DNA of 64,000 bases from Candidatus Gastranaerophilales bacterium (GTDB taxonomy: Bacteria; Cyanobacteriota; Vampirovibrionia; Gastranaerophilales; Gastranaerophilaceae). The notes beneath the pieces were generated by a model. That model worked only from the letters and a program-made list of their open reading frames with translations, was not told the DNA's origin and made no database searches. The position numbers and the translations under genes are program-made. Below, piece by piece: positions 27,525 through 35,901 of this stretch (within the stretch, counting starts at the first letter, position 1; the number at the start of each line of letters is the position of its first letter). The DNA is taken from NCBI GenBank assembly GCA_944323425.1, contig CALUSL010000002.1, positions 84,221-148,220 on the forward strand. Direction: 5' to 3'.

Positions 27525-28393
27525 AAATAAATGCAATAAGTTTTAGCGGATTTAAATATCGAAAGAAAAAGAATAAAATGCCCAAAAAAGAAAGACTGGA
27601 CAAAATACTTGTAGATAAAGGATACTTTGACACAAAAAGCAAAGCGCAGGGCGCTATTATGGCTGGCGATGTCAAAGTAAATGACGAAGTCATCACAAAA
27701 TCAGGACATCTTTTTGAACTAAAAGATAATACTAAAATAGAAGTAAAAACATTCCCCTATGTTTCAAGGGGCGGACTTAAAATAGAAAAAGCAATAAAAG
27801 AATTCGATATAAATCTAAATGACAGAATTTGTCTTGACGCAGGCGCTTCGACCGGAGGTTTTACGGACTGCATGCTTCAAAATGGAGCAAAAAAGGTATA
27901 TGCCGTAGATGTTGGATACGGACAGATTGCGTGGAAAATAAGAAGTGACAAACGTGTCAAAACAGTTGAGCGCACAAATATAAAAAACTGTACACGGGCT
28001 GACATATACGGAAAAAATGATGAATTGCCAGATTTTTGTGCAATGGATTTGTCTTTTATCTCAATAACAAAAGTACTTGAGAATATAAAAAGATTGATGA
28101 AGCCTGAAAATATTGAAATTGCAGCACTTATAAAACCCCAGTTTGAGGCAGGTAAAGAACTTGTCGGCAAAAATGGAGTTGTCAGAGAAAAAAGCACTCA
28201 TGAACTGGTTATAAAAAATGTAATTGAATTTTCCCAAACTATCGGTTTATACCCCCAAAAACTGACATATTCACCTATCAAAGGACCCGCGGGAAATATA
28301 GAATATCTGATATTGCTTTCAGACAGGTCATCTGATTTTGATATGGAAGAAATAGAGTCAGTCGTAAACGCAGCAAACTCTCAGATGGAATAA
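27521..28393 (+). CDS. tlyA: TlyA family rRNA 2'-O-methyltransferase
   Basis: 290-aa enzyme with an N-terminal S4 RNA-binding domain (ERLDKILVDKGYF...) and an FtsJ-like SAM domain. The SAM site is LDAGASTGGFTDCML, followed by AVDVGYGQ and KPQFEAG. TlyA methylates 16S and/or 23S rRNA. It has about 19 extra N-terminal residues, with ISFSGFK, before the usual start. An internal ATG at 27578 would give the normal length but lacks a strong ribosome site. Overlap with tatD supports the longer form. Confidence 0.88.
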   Translation: MKINAISFSGFKYRKKKNKMPKKERLDKILVDKGYFDTKSKAQGAIMAGDVKVNDEVITKSGHLFELKDNTKIEVKTFPYVSRGGLKIEKAIKEFDINLNDRICLDAGASTGGFTDCMLQNGAKKVYAVDVGYGQIAWKIRSDKRVKTVERTNIKNCTRADIYGKNDELPDFCAMDLSFISITKVLENIKRLMKPENIEIAALIKPQFEAGKELVGKNGVVREKSTHELVIKNVIEFSQTIGLYPQKLTYSPIKGPAGNIEYLILLSDRSSDFDMEEIESVVNAANSQME

Positions 28394-28468
28394 AAAAGGG
28401 AAAGAATATATTTCATTTCCCTAAAAGATTACTTTCTTAAAAAGTATACGTCGCTATGAAGAATTTTA

Positions 28469-28490
28469 TATATGCATAAATATATGCATA
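28469..28490. promoter_or_regulatory. Paired TATGCATA palindromes, candidate operator
   Basis: Two perfect 8-bp palindromes TATGCATA lie at 28471-28478 and 28483-28490, 12 bp centre to centre, within an AT run 58 bp before a small ribbon-helix-helix gene. RHH regulators often bind paired short palindromes and control themselves. Confidence 0.35.
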
Positions 28491-28535
28491 TATATTATCA
28501 TAAATAGTGGGAATGTTAAACCATACAATTATGTA

Positions 28536-28541
28536 TATTAT
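28536..28541 (+). promoter_or_regulatory. -10 element of the ribbon-helix-helix gene, leaderless geometry
   Basis: TATTAT sits exactly six bases before the ATG at 28548. No Shine-Dalgarno or clear -35 is seen. Confidence 0.35.
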
Positions 28542-28547
28542 CATTAT

Positions 28548-28724
28548 ATGGATATTGATTTAATGCATAAATTAACTAAAAATAAAGACAAACGAGTCAC
28601 AATGATGTTTAATAATGATCTATGGGAAATGTTTAAAAACGCTTGTGAACAAGAAAACTCAAAACCGACACCGGAATTTGAAAAATTTATGCTAAAATTT
28701 CTTGCAAATAAAGGTTTGTTATAA
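28548..28724 (+). CDS. Small ribbon-helix-helix-like DNA-binding protein
   Basis: 58 aa. The core KRVTMMFNNDLWEMFKNACE has the beta strand, turn and helix of CopG/Arc-type proteins, and a second helix (TPEFEKFMLKFLA) follows. It has no Shine-Dalgarno but has a -10 at leaderless distance and paired palindromes upstream. No toxin gene follows; the next feature is tRNA-Glu. It could be an orphan antitoxin or a small regulator. Confidence 0.55.
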   Translation: MDIDLMHKLTKNKDKRVTMMFNNDLWEMFKNACEQENSKPTPEFEKFMLKFLANKGLL

Positions 28725-28786
28725 AAATTCTTGTACTATTTATTTGTTTTAGTGGTATAGTGAGATTGTAAAAATTCTATTCCTAA

Positions 28787-28858
28787 AGCGGCATCGTCTA
28801 GGGGTTAGGATAGCAGATTCTCATTCTGTTGACACGGGTTCGAATCCCGTTGCCGCCG
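28787..28858 (+). tRNA. tRNA-Glu (CTC)
   Basis: The start AGCGGCATCGTCTAGG and the T arm ACGGGTTCGAATCCCGT are typical of tRNA-Glu. The anticodon stem GCAGA/TCTGT carries loop TTCTCAT, giving CTC. No CCA is encoded. In this alignment acceptor pair 1:72 is A:C, while 2-7 pair perfectly. An extended -10 (TGGTATAGT, ending 28761) lies 26 bases upstream. Confidence 0.88.
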
Positions 28859-29047
28859 TATTATTACAAAGGAATATTGATATATTTTGGGATTCTCGCA
28901 GCGGTCTCTGCACATTTTAATGAGCAATGAATTTTTGAAAATTTGAACTATTAAGAATATGCCATCCATGCCTGTCATTATCATTCATTGTTTAGTGCTT
29001 TAGAATGACATTGTATAGATTCTGTTTATACAGACGTTTTTCACCGG

Positions 29048-30082
29048 CTAATCAGTTAGGTTAATAATATTATGCCAATTAGATTTAGTTGTATATGCAT
29101 CTTTTTCTAAAATACCATTTTTGTACTTTTCCATGTCAATTGAGCCAGGCACGTACGTTCTTTCACCTTCTATAAAATTTAACCCCTGCCGGTATTTTAA
29201 TGACCCTTTTCTAAAAGGTTTTAATTTTCCAAAAATCTGCTCTAAATGAATTTTTGCATTATCTTTATCAAAAATTTGTTCTTTTCCGTTTAAAACCATT
29301 TTGTAATCTATTTTTTCCCTCAACCCTAATTCTCTAAGCATTTTTTGGAAATCTTCCAGTGACTTACCAGTGCTTTCTGCCATTTTTATCTGCGCCTCCT
29401 CAGATTGCCCCAATAAATCTCCGACAATCCTTCTCGGATAATTTTCAGATATTGCATCTAATAGTCCGTCAACAGAAGTTCTATAAGCCATTTCCGTCTG
29501 TCTTGTATGTCTAAATTCATGCATTAAGTACTCGATGATATCGGTTTTTTCTTGTCCGTTAAATTTTTTTGAAAGATTCAAGCATAAAGTAATAACACCT
29601 TTTGTAAGATCCCAGCTTGCATCAAACATTTTGGGTTTATCAAATATCAGGGGGATGTTAAGATCTTTATAACCAAAATCATTCTTTATTTGTTCAAATG
29701 CTTTTTGACAAAATTCTTTTGAATCTTTTATATAGCTCAACTGCTGATATGCGTTCATTTTTTCTACTGCTTTTTCCGGAGAAACCTTTTTGCCAAATAT
29801 AGAAGAAAAATAACCTGCAATCATTTTTATAAAAGGCATATTGGGTTTTTGTTTTCCAAAAATACTATCTTCAAAAGCAAGGCTCGATTCATCAAACGAA
29901 AAATTTGCTTTTGCTAATATTTTTTTGTCTCGAGACGATATACTTACAACATCATTTTTCAGAGCTGTCTGTCCGGTTCTTATGCTGTATTTAGTCTTAA
30001 TCTTTTCCAGCAAGTTTGTTTTCTTAAACTGTTTTGAAATATAACTATTTCTATGTAATAAACGGGTATTTTTTATAGACAT
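29048..30082 (-). CDS. Putative HExxH zinc metalloprotein, hypothetical
   Basis: 344 aa from ATG 30082, seven bases after GGAAA. The motif MHEFRH (His188, Glu189, His192) in a helix, with many polar residues after it, matches the HExxH zinc-protease signature. A third zinc ligand may be a Glu in the following helices (ISENYPRR or EEAQ). No signal peptide is seen. The N-terminal 60 residues are basic and disordered-looking. It is preceded 16 bases upstream by another unknown gene, so the two are likely one unit. The substrate and the cellular side of action are unknown. Confidence 0.7.
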   Translation of the reverse strand: MSIKNTRLLHRNSYISKQFKKTNLLEKIKTKYSIRTGQTALKNDVVSISSRDKKILAKANFSFDESSLAFEDSIFGKQKPNMPFIKMIAGYFSSIFGKKVSPEKAVEKMNAYQQLSYIKDSKEFCQKAFEQIKNDFGYKDLNIPLIFDKPKMFDASWDLTKGVITLCLNLSKKFNGQEKTDIIEYLMHEFRHTRQTEMAYRTSVDGLLDAISENYPRRIVGDLLGQSEEAQIKMAESTGKSLEDFQKMLRELGLREKIDYKMVLNGKEQIFDKDNAKIHLEQIFGKLKPFRKGSLKYRQGLNFIEGERTYVPGSIDMEKYKNGILEKDAYTTKSNWHNIINLTD

Positions 30083-30098
30083 AAATCGATTTCCAATA

Positions 30099-30509
30099 TT
30101 ATTTTTCAATAACGGTCTTTTTAAAAATATTATTATGCGGCACATCATTGCCCATACGTATAAGTTTTTCCAGAGCAAACTTTATTGGATTTTTAATTTT
30201 TGAGGATTCAGTTAAAAAAGTGACAACTTTTTCCTGTCTCAAATCTTGCATAGTTTTGGGAACGATAACATCTGATTTTGGAACAAAACGCGTGAAACTA
30301 ATAAAAGGGAACCCTTTGGAGGTAACACCCGTATCAACAAGAAGTCTTGTTCTCAAGTACGATGATTCAATATTTTTCCTTGCCTGATTTAGTTTTTCGA
30401 ATTTTCCATGCTGAATCGCATAATCAGCTATCTGTTTCATTGATTCACTATTTAAAAATCTTGCTTTGAAAGCGGGTCTGCGCGCAGTACTGTAATTGTT
30501 CTTTATCAT
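30099..30509 (-). CDS. Hypothetical basic protein with N-terminal PAFKARF motif
   Basis: 136 aa from ATG 30509, which follows AAAGGAG by five bases; a longer frame to 30563 has no ribosome site. The N-terminus (STARRPAFKARF) carries the same short aromatic motif as other unknown proteins here. The rest is a mixed helical domain without recognisable catalytic residues. It is the first gene of the pair with the HExxH protein and might be its partner, inhibitor or substrate; that is conjecture. Confidence 0.65.
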   Translation of the reverse strand: MIKNNYSTARRPAFKARFLNSESMKQIADYAIQHGKFEKLNQARKNIESSYLRTRLLVDTGVTSKGFPFISFTRFVPKSDVIVPKTMQDLRQEKVVTFLTESSKIKNPIKFALEKLIRMGNDVPHNNIFKKTVIEK

Positions 30510-30563
30510 CTTTTCTCCTTTGAATATACTGCAACAAAACATGTGAATAAAAATTATTGCCAA

Positions 30564-30592
30564 TAAAAAACGGGCTTTTTAAAATCAGCCCG
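30564..30592 (-). terminator. valS terminator
   Basis: CGGGCT (30571-30576) pairs with AGCCCG (30587-30592), and six T follow on the minus strand, just past the valS stop. Confidence 0.75.
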
Positions 30593-30600
30593 CCTTTTTA

Positions 30601-33246
30601 TTATTTCAATGTTTCTATAAGCTCTTTGATTGCATTTATCTGCGTATTGAGCTCATCCGCCCGCGCTCTTGTTTCTTCAATAAGTTCTTTAGGTGCTTTT
30701 TCGACAAAATTCTTATTCTTTAGTCTGCCCTCAAGACTCATTCTTTCTTTATCCAATTTTTCAATTTTCTTATTCTGGCGGGCAATTTCTTCATCAAAAT
30801 TAATAAGCCCTTCAAGAGGAATAATAATTTTAGAATTTCCCACAACAGCAGAAGCTGATTTTTTAGGCATTTGCGTATCTTCAGCTTTAAAATCAACGCT
30901 TTCTATTCTTGCCAGACGTTTCAAATATGGTACAACCGCTTCAAAAACGGGTTTTTCAGCAGCACTGGCAAGGACCGTAATATCCATCTGTGCAGAAAGC
31001 GGAATATTCAAGCCCTGACGTACGTTTCTTAATGATTTAATTGTTTCAAAAACCAGTTCCATCTCTTTATTTTCTGTTTCAAAAACAAATTCTTTTTTGT
31101 ACGTCGGGAACTCTGCTTTAATAATTCCGACAGTGTCCTTATCCTGAGGAATCAGCTGCCAGATAGCCTCAGTAATGTGCGGCATTATAGGGTGCAACAT
31201 TCTCAATGACATATCAAGAACATATCTCAAAACTCTCTGAGTATTAGCTTTTTGAGTTTCATCCTGAAGCTGAATTTTAGCAATCTCAACATACCAGTCG
31301 CAATACTCATTCCAGAAAAAGTCATAAAGAATATGAGCTGTTTCACCTATACGATAGTTCTTTATATTTTCATTAACATCTTTAGAAGTCTGGTTCAATC
31401 TATGCAGAATCCATTTGTCAGCGATTGTCAAACCTGTCATATCAACAGGTTGATTATCCACACCTTCCAAATTCATAAGCACAAATCGAGACGCATTCCA
31501 TATTTTGTTAGCAAAATTTCTACCGTACTCAAATTTGTCATCAGAAACTTTAATATCCTGACCGCCGTATGTAGACATAGATGTTAGAGTAAATCTCAAA
31601 GCATCACAGCCATATTTGTCTATTATTGTAACAGGGTCAACAGTATTACCCTTTGATTTTGACATCTTTTGTCCTTTTTCGTCACGGATTAATCCATGGA
31701 TGTAAACAGTAGAGAATGGTGCTTTTCCGGTAAATTCATACCCCATGGTAATCATTCTTGCTACCCAGAAGAAAATAATATCAAAACCTGTCACAAGAGT
31801 AGAGGTCGGATAGAATTTTTTGAAATCCTCAGCCTCTGTATTTGGCCAACCCATTGTTGAAAATGGCCACAAGCCAGAAGAAAACCACGTATCTAAAACA
31901 TCAGTTTCCTGAGTATAATTTTCCGGATCTGGATTTTCTTTCGCTACAACCATCTCTCCGGTGACATTATGATAATATGCAGGTATTTGATGTCCCCACC
32001 ACAATTGTCTCGAGATACACCAGTCACGGATATTTTCCATCCAACCAAGATAATTTTTCTCCCATTTTTCAGGAATAAATTTAATTTCACCCGTTTTTAC
32101 TGCCTTAATAGCAGGCTCAGCAAGCGGTTTCATTTTTACAAACCACTGTTCGGAAAGCAGCGGTTCAATTGTTGTATGACATCTTTGACACTTGCCAACA
32201 TTGTGCTCATGGTCAACAATTCTAATTAAATCATTATGATACTTTAGCATGCCTATAATTTTTTCGCGTGCTTCATATCTGTCTAATCCGTGTAACTCAG
32301 CCGGAACCTCAGCGCAAGCCTTCATCTTGCCCTCACCATCAATAACCCATATCGGTTTTAAGCCATGACGTTTTCCGATTTCATAGTCATTCGGGTCATG
32401 GGCAGGTGTAATCTTCAACGCACCGGTTCCAAATTTTTTGTCAACGTATTCATCTGCTATAATCGGGATTTCTCTGCCTGTCAATGGCAAGCATACAGTC
32501 TTTCCGACCAAATCTTTATATTTATAGTCGGTTGGATTTACAGCTATAGCAACATCTCCGAACATTGTCTCTGGACGTGTTGTTGCAATTACTATTGCAC
32601 CCGCTTCATCCTTCAATGGATAACTGATTTCCCAGAGATGACCTGCCTCTGTTTCATATTCTGTTTCAACATCAGAAATAGCTGACTGGCAACGAGGACA
32701 CCAGTTAACAATATAAGATCCCTTATAAATTAAACCTTTTTCATAAAGTCTTACAAAAACTTCTTTTACAGCATCCGAACAGCCCTTATCAAGGGTAAAC
32801 CTTTCTCTTGAACGGTCAAATGAAGCTCCCAAACGTTTACACTGGTCGAGAATTGCACTCTTATGTTCATTTGCCCAGTCCCAAGTTCTTGCCAGAAATT
32901 TTTCTCTGCCCAGCTCATGACGGTTGGTACCTTCAGCTCTTAGCTGCTTTTCAACAACATTCTGAGTCGCAATACCAGCATGGTCAGTCCCAGGCACCCA
33001 CAATGCTTCATAACCTGACATTCTATGATACCTGACCAAAATATCCTGCAAAGTCTCATCTATCGCATGTCCCATATGCAAAACACCGGTTACGTTCGGA
33101 GGAGGAATAACTATAGAGAAATGAGGTTTAGGTGATTTGGAATCAGCCTTAAAGCACTCATTTTCTTCCCAGAATTTGTAAATCTCTGCTTCCGTTTTGT
33201 TTGCGTCATATGTAGTCGGCAAATCACTGTAACTTTTTGTCTGCAT
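30601..33246 (-). CDS. valS: Valine-tRNA ligase
   Basis: 881-aa class I synthetase. The HIGH-type motif is in PPPNVTGVLHMGHA and the KMSKS motif in GQKMSKSKGNTVDP. The CP1 editing domain (TTRPETMFGDVAIAV) and the C-terminal coiled-coil arm that binds tRNA are present. The ATG at 33246 follows AGAGAGG by eight bases; an upstream TTG is adjacent. It is transcribed alone. I see no T-box leader in the 180 bases upstream. Confidence 0.97.
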   Translation of the reverse strand: MQTKSYSDLPTTYDANKTEAEIYKFWEENECFKADSKSPKPHFSIVIPPPNVTGVLHMGHAIDETLQDILVRYHRMSGYEALWVPGTDHAGIATQNVVEKQLRAEGTNRHELGREKFLARTWDWANEHKSAILDQCKRLGASFDRSRERFTLDKGCSDAVKEVFVRLYEKGLIYKGSYIVNWCPRCQSAISDVETEYETEAGHLWEISYPLKDEAGAIVIATTRPETMFGDVAIAVNPTDYKYKDLVGKTVCLPLTGREIPIIADEYVDKKFGTGALKITPAHDPNDYEIGKRHGLKPIWVIDGEGKMKACAEVPAELHGLDRYEAREKIIGMLKYHNDLIRIVDHEHNVGKCQRCHTTIEPLLSEQWFVKMKPLAEPAIKAVKTGEIKFIPEKWEKNYLGWMENIRDWCISRQLWWGHQIPAYYHNVTGEMVVAKENPDPENYTQETDVLDTWFSSGLWPFSTMGWPNTEAEDFKKFYPTSTLVTGFDIIFFWVARMITMGYEFTGKAPFSTVYIHGLIRDEKGQKMSKSKGNTVDPVTIIDKYGCDALRFTLTSMSTYGGQDIKVSDDKFEYGRNFANKIWNASRFVLMNLEGVDNQPVDMTGLTIADKWILHRLNQTSKDVNENIKNYRIGETAHILYDFFWNEYCDWYVEIAKIQLQDETQKANTQRVLRYVLDMSLRMLHPIMPHITEAIWQLIPQDKDTVGIIKAEFPTYKKEFVFETENKEMELVFETIKSLRNVRQGLNIPLSAQMDITVLASAAEKPVFEAVVPYLKRLARIESVDFKAEDTQMPKKSASAVVGNSKIIIPLEGLINFDEEIARQNKKIEKLDKERMSLEGRLKNKNFVEKAPKELIEETRARADELNTQINAIKELIETLK

Positions 33247-33422
33247 CAAAATAGCCTCTCTTAATTCATTTCAATGACTATAAAATACCACAAAGAGAAG
33301 AATTTTTCTAACAGTGCTTATAAAACTTTTTAAAGCACTTTATTCAGTATCCTCATTCCACAATCATTCTCATTTTTATGCAGTCCGACTATGCCTTTTT
33401 CTTACTATAGATTGATGTTATA

Positions 33423-34295
33423 TTACTGAGGAAGCAAGCTCAATACAAGCATTGAACGTGTATTTGCCTGCGCCATCATAGAAGATGCTGTTTGCTGTAA
33501 TATCATATTTCTCGTATAATTAGCCGTTTCTGTCGCAATATCAGCCTCCATCACAGTAGAATATGCAGCCGTATAATTTTCATACTTGGTATTTAATGAT
33601 GCCAGAATAGAGTCCATCCTATTCTGTGCAACGCCGGCATTAGAGACACGCTCTTTTACTATATCAGAAGCAGCGTCAATCTGGTCAATAAACTGAGCCG
33701 CAGCAGAAGCAGTCGCAAATGCTTCTTCTACAGTCGCAAACATTGCAGTCGAACCTGTAATATTCAATGAATCAGTATCCGTCTTTAGAAAGACATTTTT
33801 TATCTGCAATGAGTTGAGGGTCGGATCTGAGTTTGCTCCTATCTGTATTCTTACACCGGTACCGGCATCAACAGAACCATCCAATAACTTTATGTCACCA
33901 AAACTTGAGTCTTTAGCGAGTCTGTTTATTTCATCAATTCTTGATTGAGCTTCATTTATTATCTCAGTCTTTTGAGCATCTGTTAATGTTTCATTTGATG
34001 CCATTGTTGCAAGATCCCGGATACGTTCAAGCTCATCGTTAATTGATTGCAAATCGCCTACAGCGGTCTGAGCCATATTATAGCCCATCTGTACATTAGA
34101 ATAAGCCACCCGCATACCGCTAAGTTGATTATTCAACTCTGAAGCGTAATAATATCCGGCAGGATCATCTGCCGCAGAATTTATTCTGTAGCCTGTTGTA
34201 AGACGTTGCAGACTGGTGTTCAAACTGTTACCAGCCGCATTAAATGCGTTTGTGGCACGCAAATACGCCATATTTGTATTTATTGAGAGAGACAT
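33423..34295 (-). CDS. fliC: Flagellin
   Basis: 290-aa filament subunit. The conserved N-terminal D0/D1 domain (SLSINTNMAYLRATNAF ... LTTGYRINSAADDPAG) and C-terminal D1/D0 (NRMDSILASLNTKYENY ... QTASSMMAQAN) are intact. The central D2/D3 region is very short, as in compact flagellins. The start is ATG 34295 after AAAAGGAA. No chaperone or cap genes are nearby, so flagellar genes must lie elsewhere. It has a leader of about 170 bases with two hairpins. A weak hairpin at 33313-33339 may end the transcript. Confidence 0.95.
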   Translation of the reverse strand: MSLSINTNMAYLRATNAFNAAGNSLNTSLQRLTTGYRINSAADDPAGYYYASELNNQLSGMRVAYSNVQMGYNMAQTAVGDLQSINDELERIRDLATMASNETLTDAQKTEIINEAQSRIDEINRLAKDSSFGDIKLLDGSVDAGTGVRIQIGANSDPTLNSLQIKNVFLKTDTDSLNITGSTAMFATVEEAFATASAAAQFIDQIDAASDIVKERVSNAGVAQNRMDSILASLNTKYENYTAAYSTVMEADIATETANYTRNMILQQTASSMMAQANTRSMLVLSLLPQ

Positions 34296-34478
34296 TTTAA
34301 ATTCCTTTTCATTTTTTACCGTTCTCATCCTGAGAACAGTCGATACGCATACACCAAAACGAACTCCATCTTCAGCCCCATCGCAAAAGACAGACTCGAA
34401 TCAGCCCTGTATACTGTTTGTTTTATTTGTAGATAAGTTTATGGGGAGGGATTTCTATCCCTTTACATGTACAGTATA
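34296..34478 (-). promoter_or_regulatory. Flagellin promoter and structured leader
   Basis: The minus-strand -10 TATACT is at 34473-34478; a convincing -35 and a sigma-28 consensus are lacking. The transcript would start near 34466 with a perfect 6-bp hairpin at its 5' end (34447-34462). A 7-bp perfect hairpin with a 3-nt GGA loop follows at 34321-34337. The ribosome site GGA is at 34303-34305. The rest of the stretch to 34757 is AT-rich and holds the prs promoter. Confidence 0.5.
34321..34337 (-). promoter_or_regulatory. Candidate CsrA-binding hairpin in the flagellin leader
   Basis: GTTCTCA-GGA-TGAGAAC on the minus strand: a perfect stem with GGA in the loop and the core CAGGATG, as favoured by CsrA/RsmA. 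It lies 16 bases upstream of the ribosome-binding site, which also contains AGGA. Confidence 0.5.
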
Positions 34479-34717
34479 GAATTTTTTTCATCCGACATGA
34501 AGAGAAATTGATATAATATTTACAATTTGCAATATAATTTTTATATATATTATTAATACAAAGCTAATATTATTTACTATCAATGTAACATTTTGTGTCG
34601 TTTGAACAATCAGGTTCAAACCGAATAGCAAAATTTATTTTTTCGCTTTTTCTATCATGTAAACAAGAAACAATAATACATAATTTTGCAATATTCCATG
34701 CAAAATAAAATACTTGT

Positions 34718-34726
34718 TGCTATAAT
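34718..34726 (+). promoter_or_regulatory. prs promoter, extended -10
   Basis: TGC-TATAAT (34718-34726) with no good -35. It lies 31 bases before the prs ATG. Confidence 0.5.
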
Positions 34727-34757
34727 TTATATGTAATATTTAAAGGAAGGAATAGAC

Positions 34758-35768
34758 ATGGAATTGACAATGGATTTCCCTCAGCGTGAAAAGGTTATAA
34801 ATCCTACACATGATATTAAACTTTTCGCGGGGCGTTCGCATACGAAACTTGCTAATGAAATAGCAGAATATCTTGGAACAACAGTCGGTCCGATGATTAT
34901 TAAAAATTTTGCGGATGGTGAAATCTATGTTCAGGTTCAACAGAGTATAAGAGGTGATGACGTTTTCGTTATCCAGCCTTTGTCCAATCCGGTTAACGAA
35001 AATCTCATGGAACTTTTGATTATCATTGACGCTTTCAAAAGAGCCAGTGCAAAATCAATTACAGCAGTAATTCCATATTATGGCTATGCAAGACAGGACA
35101 GAAAAACCTCCGGAAGAGAAGCAATTACAGCGAAATTGGTTGCAGATTTATTGACTACGGCCGGTGCTGACAGAGTTCTGGCTATGGATTTACACACAGG
35201 TCAGATTCAGGGATTTTTTAATATTCTTGTTGACCATGTTTATGCAACACCGGTTCTTACAGAATATTTCAAAAATTTAAATATAGATAAATCAAATCTT
35301 GTCGCAGTAAGTCCTGATACAGGCGGAGTACAAAGAACCAGATATTTCGCAAAAACACTTGACTGTCCGCTCGCCATTGTTGACAAAAGACGTGATAAAC
35401 ACAATGAAGCAATTGCAGACCATATTATAGGCGATGTAAAAGGAAAAACTTGTATTCTGGTTGATGACATGATTGACACAGCCGGTACTATCTGCGAAGC
35501 ATCAAAACTCTTAAAACGAGAAGGCGCAGAAAAAGTTTATGTTTGTGCAGCTCATGGAGTATTTTCCGGTCCCGCACTTCAAAGGCTGGAAGAAGCACCT
35601 GTTGAAGAGGTTATTGTAACAAACTCTATTCCGCTTGAAAGAAATTATATACCCTCAAAAATTAAACAGCTTAGCGTTGCCCCGATACTTGGTGAAGCTA
35701 TTTCAAGAATTCATGACAATGAATCAGTAAGTTCACTGTTCGGATTTGAAAAAGAGTACAAATCATAA
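34758..35768 (+). CDS. prs: Ribose-phosphate pyrophosphokinase
   Basis: 336-aa enzyme making PRPP for nucleotide, His and Trp synthesis. The ATP/ribose-phosphate loop (PYYGYARQDRK), the catalytic flexible loop region (MDLHTGQIQGFF) and the PRPP-binding motif VDDMIDTAGTI are all present. The N-terminus has an extra 20 residues before KLFAGRSH, common in cyanobacterial enzymes. The AAGGAAGG ribosome site is strong. It is a single gene ended by a terminator. Confidence 0.96.
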   Translation: MELTMDFPQREKVINPTHDIKLFAGRSHTKLANEIAEYLGTTVGPMIIKNFADGEIYVQVQQSIRGDDVFVIQPLSNPVNENLMELLIIIDAFKRASAKSITAVIPYYGYARQDRKTSGREAITAKLVADLLTTAGADRVLAMDLHTGQIQGFFNILVDHVYATPVLTEYFKNLNIDKSNLVAVSPDTGGVQRTRYFAKTLDCPLAIVDKRRDKHNEAIADHIIGDVKGKTCILVDDMIDTAGTICEASKLLKREGAEKVYVCAAHGVFSGPALQRLEEAPVEEVIVTNSIPLERNYIPSKIKQLSVAPILGEAISRIHDNESVSSLFGFEKEYKS

Positions 35769-35787
35769 CGCTTAAGCTTGTAAATAA

Positions 35788-35827
35788 GAGAGAGTAGGCA
35801 GGTAAAATTTACCTGCCTTTCTCTTTA
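35788..35827 (+). terminator. prs terminator
   Basis: AGGCAGGT (35796-35803) pairs with ACCTGCCT (35811-35818) around a 7-nt AT loop, followed by TTCTCTTT. Confidence 0.75.
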
Positions 35828-35901
35828 ATTTTCGGGATTGTTGTATTAAATTTGTTTGGTGTAAAATTAAGTACAGAAATTAATTATCAGGAGCGTTAAA
35901 A

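Noticed and set aside
28471..28490. CRISPR-like spacing of the TATGCATA repeats
   Set aside because: Only two 8-bp palindromes 12 bp apart; no array, no spacers and no cas genes.
31454..31462. TTATCCACA DnaA-box sequence inside valS
   Set aside because: Single, within coding sequence and far from dnaA; probably chance.
33247..33422. T-box riboswitch upstream of valS (also checked for pheT at 21473-21564)
   Set aside because: No T-box core sequence or specifier stem could be recognised in either leader.
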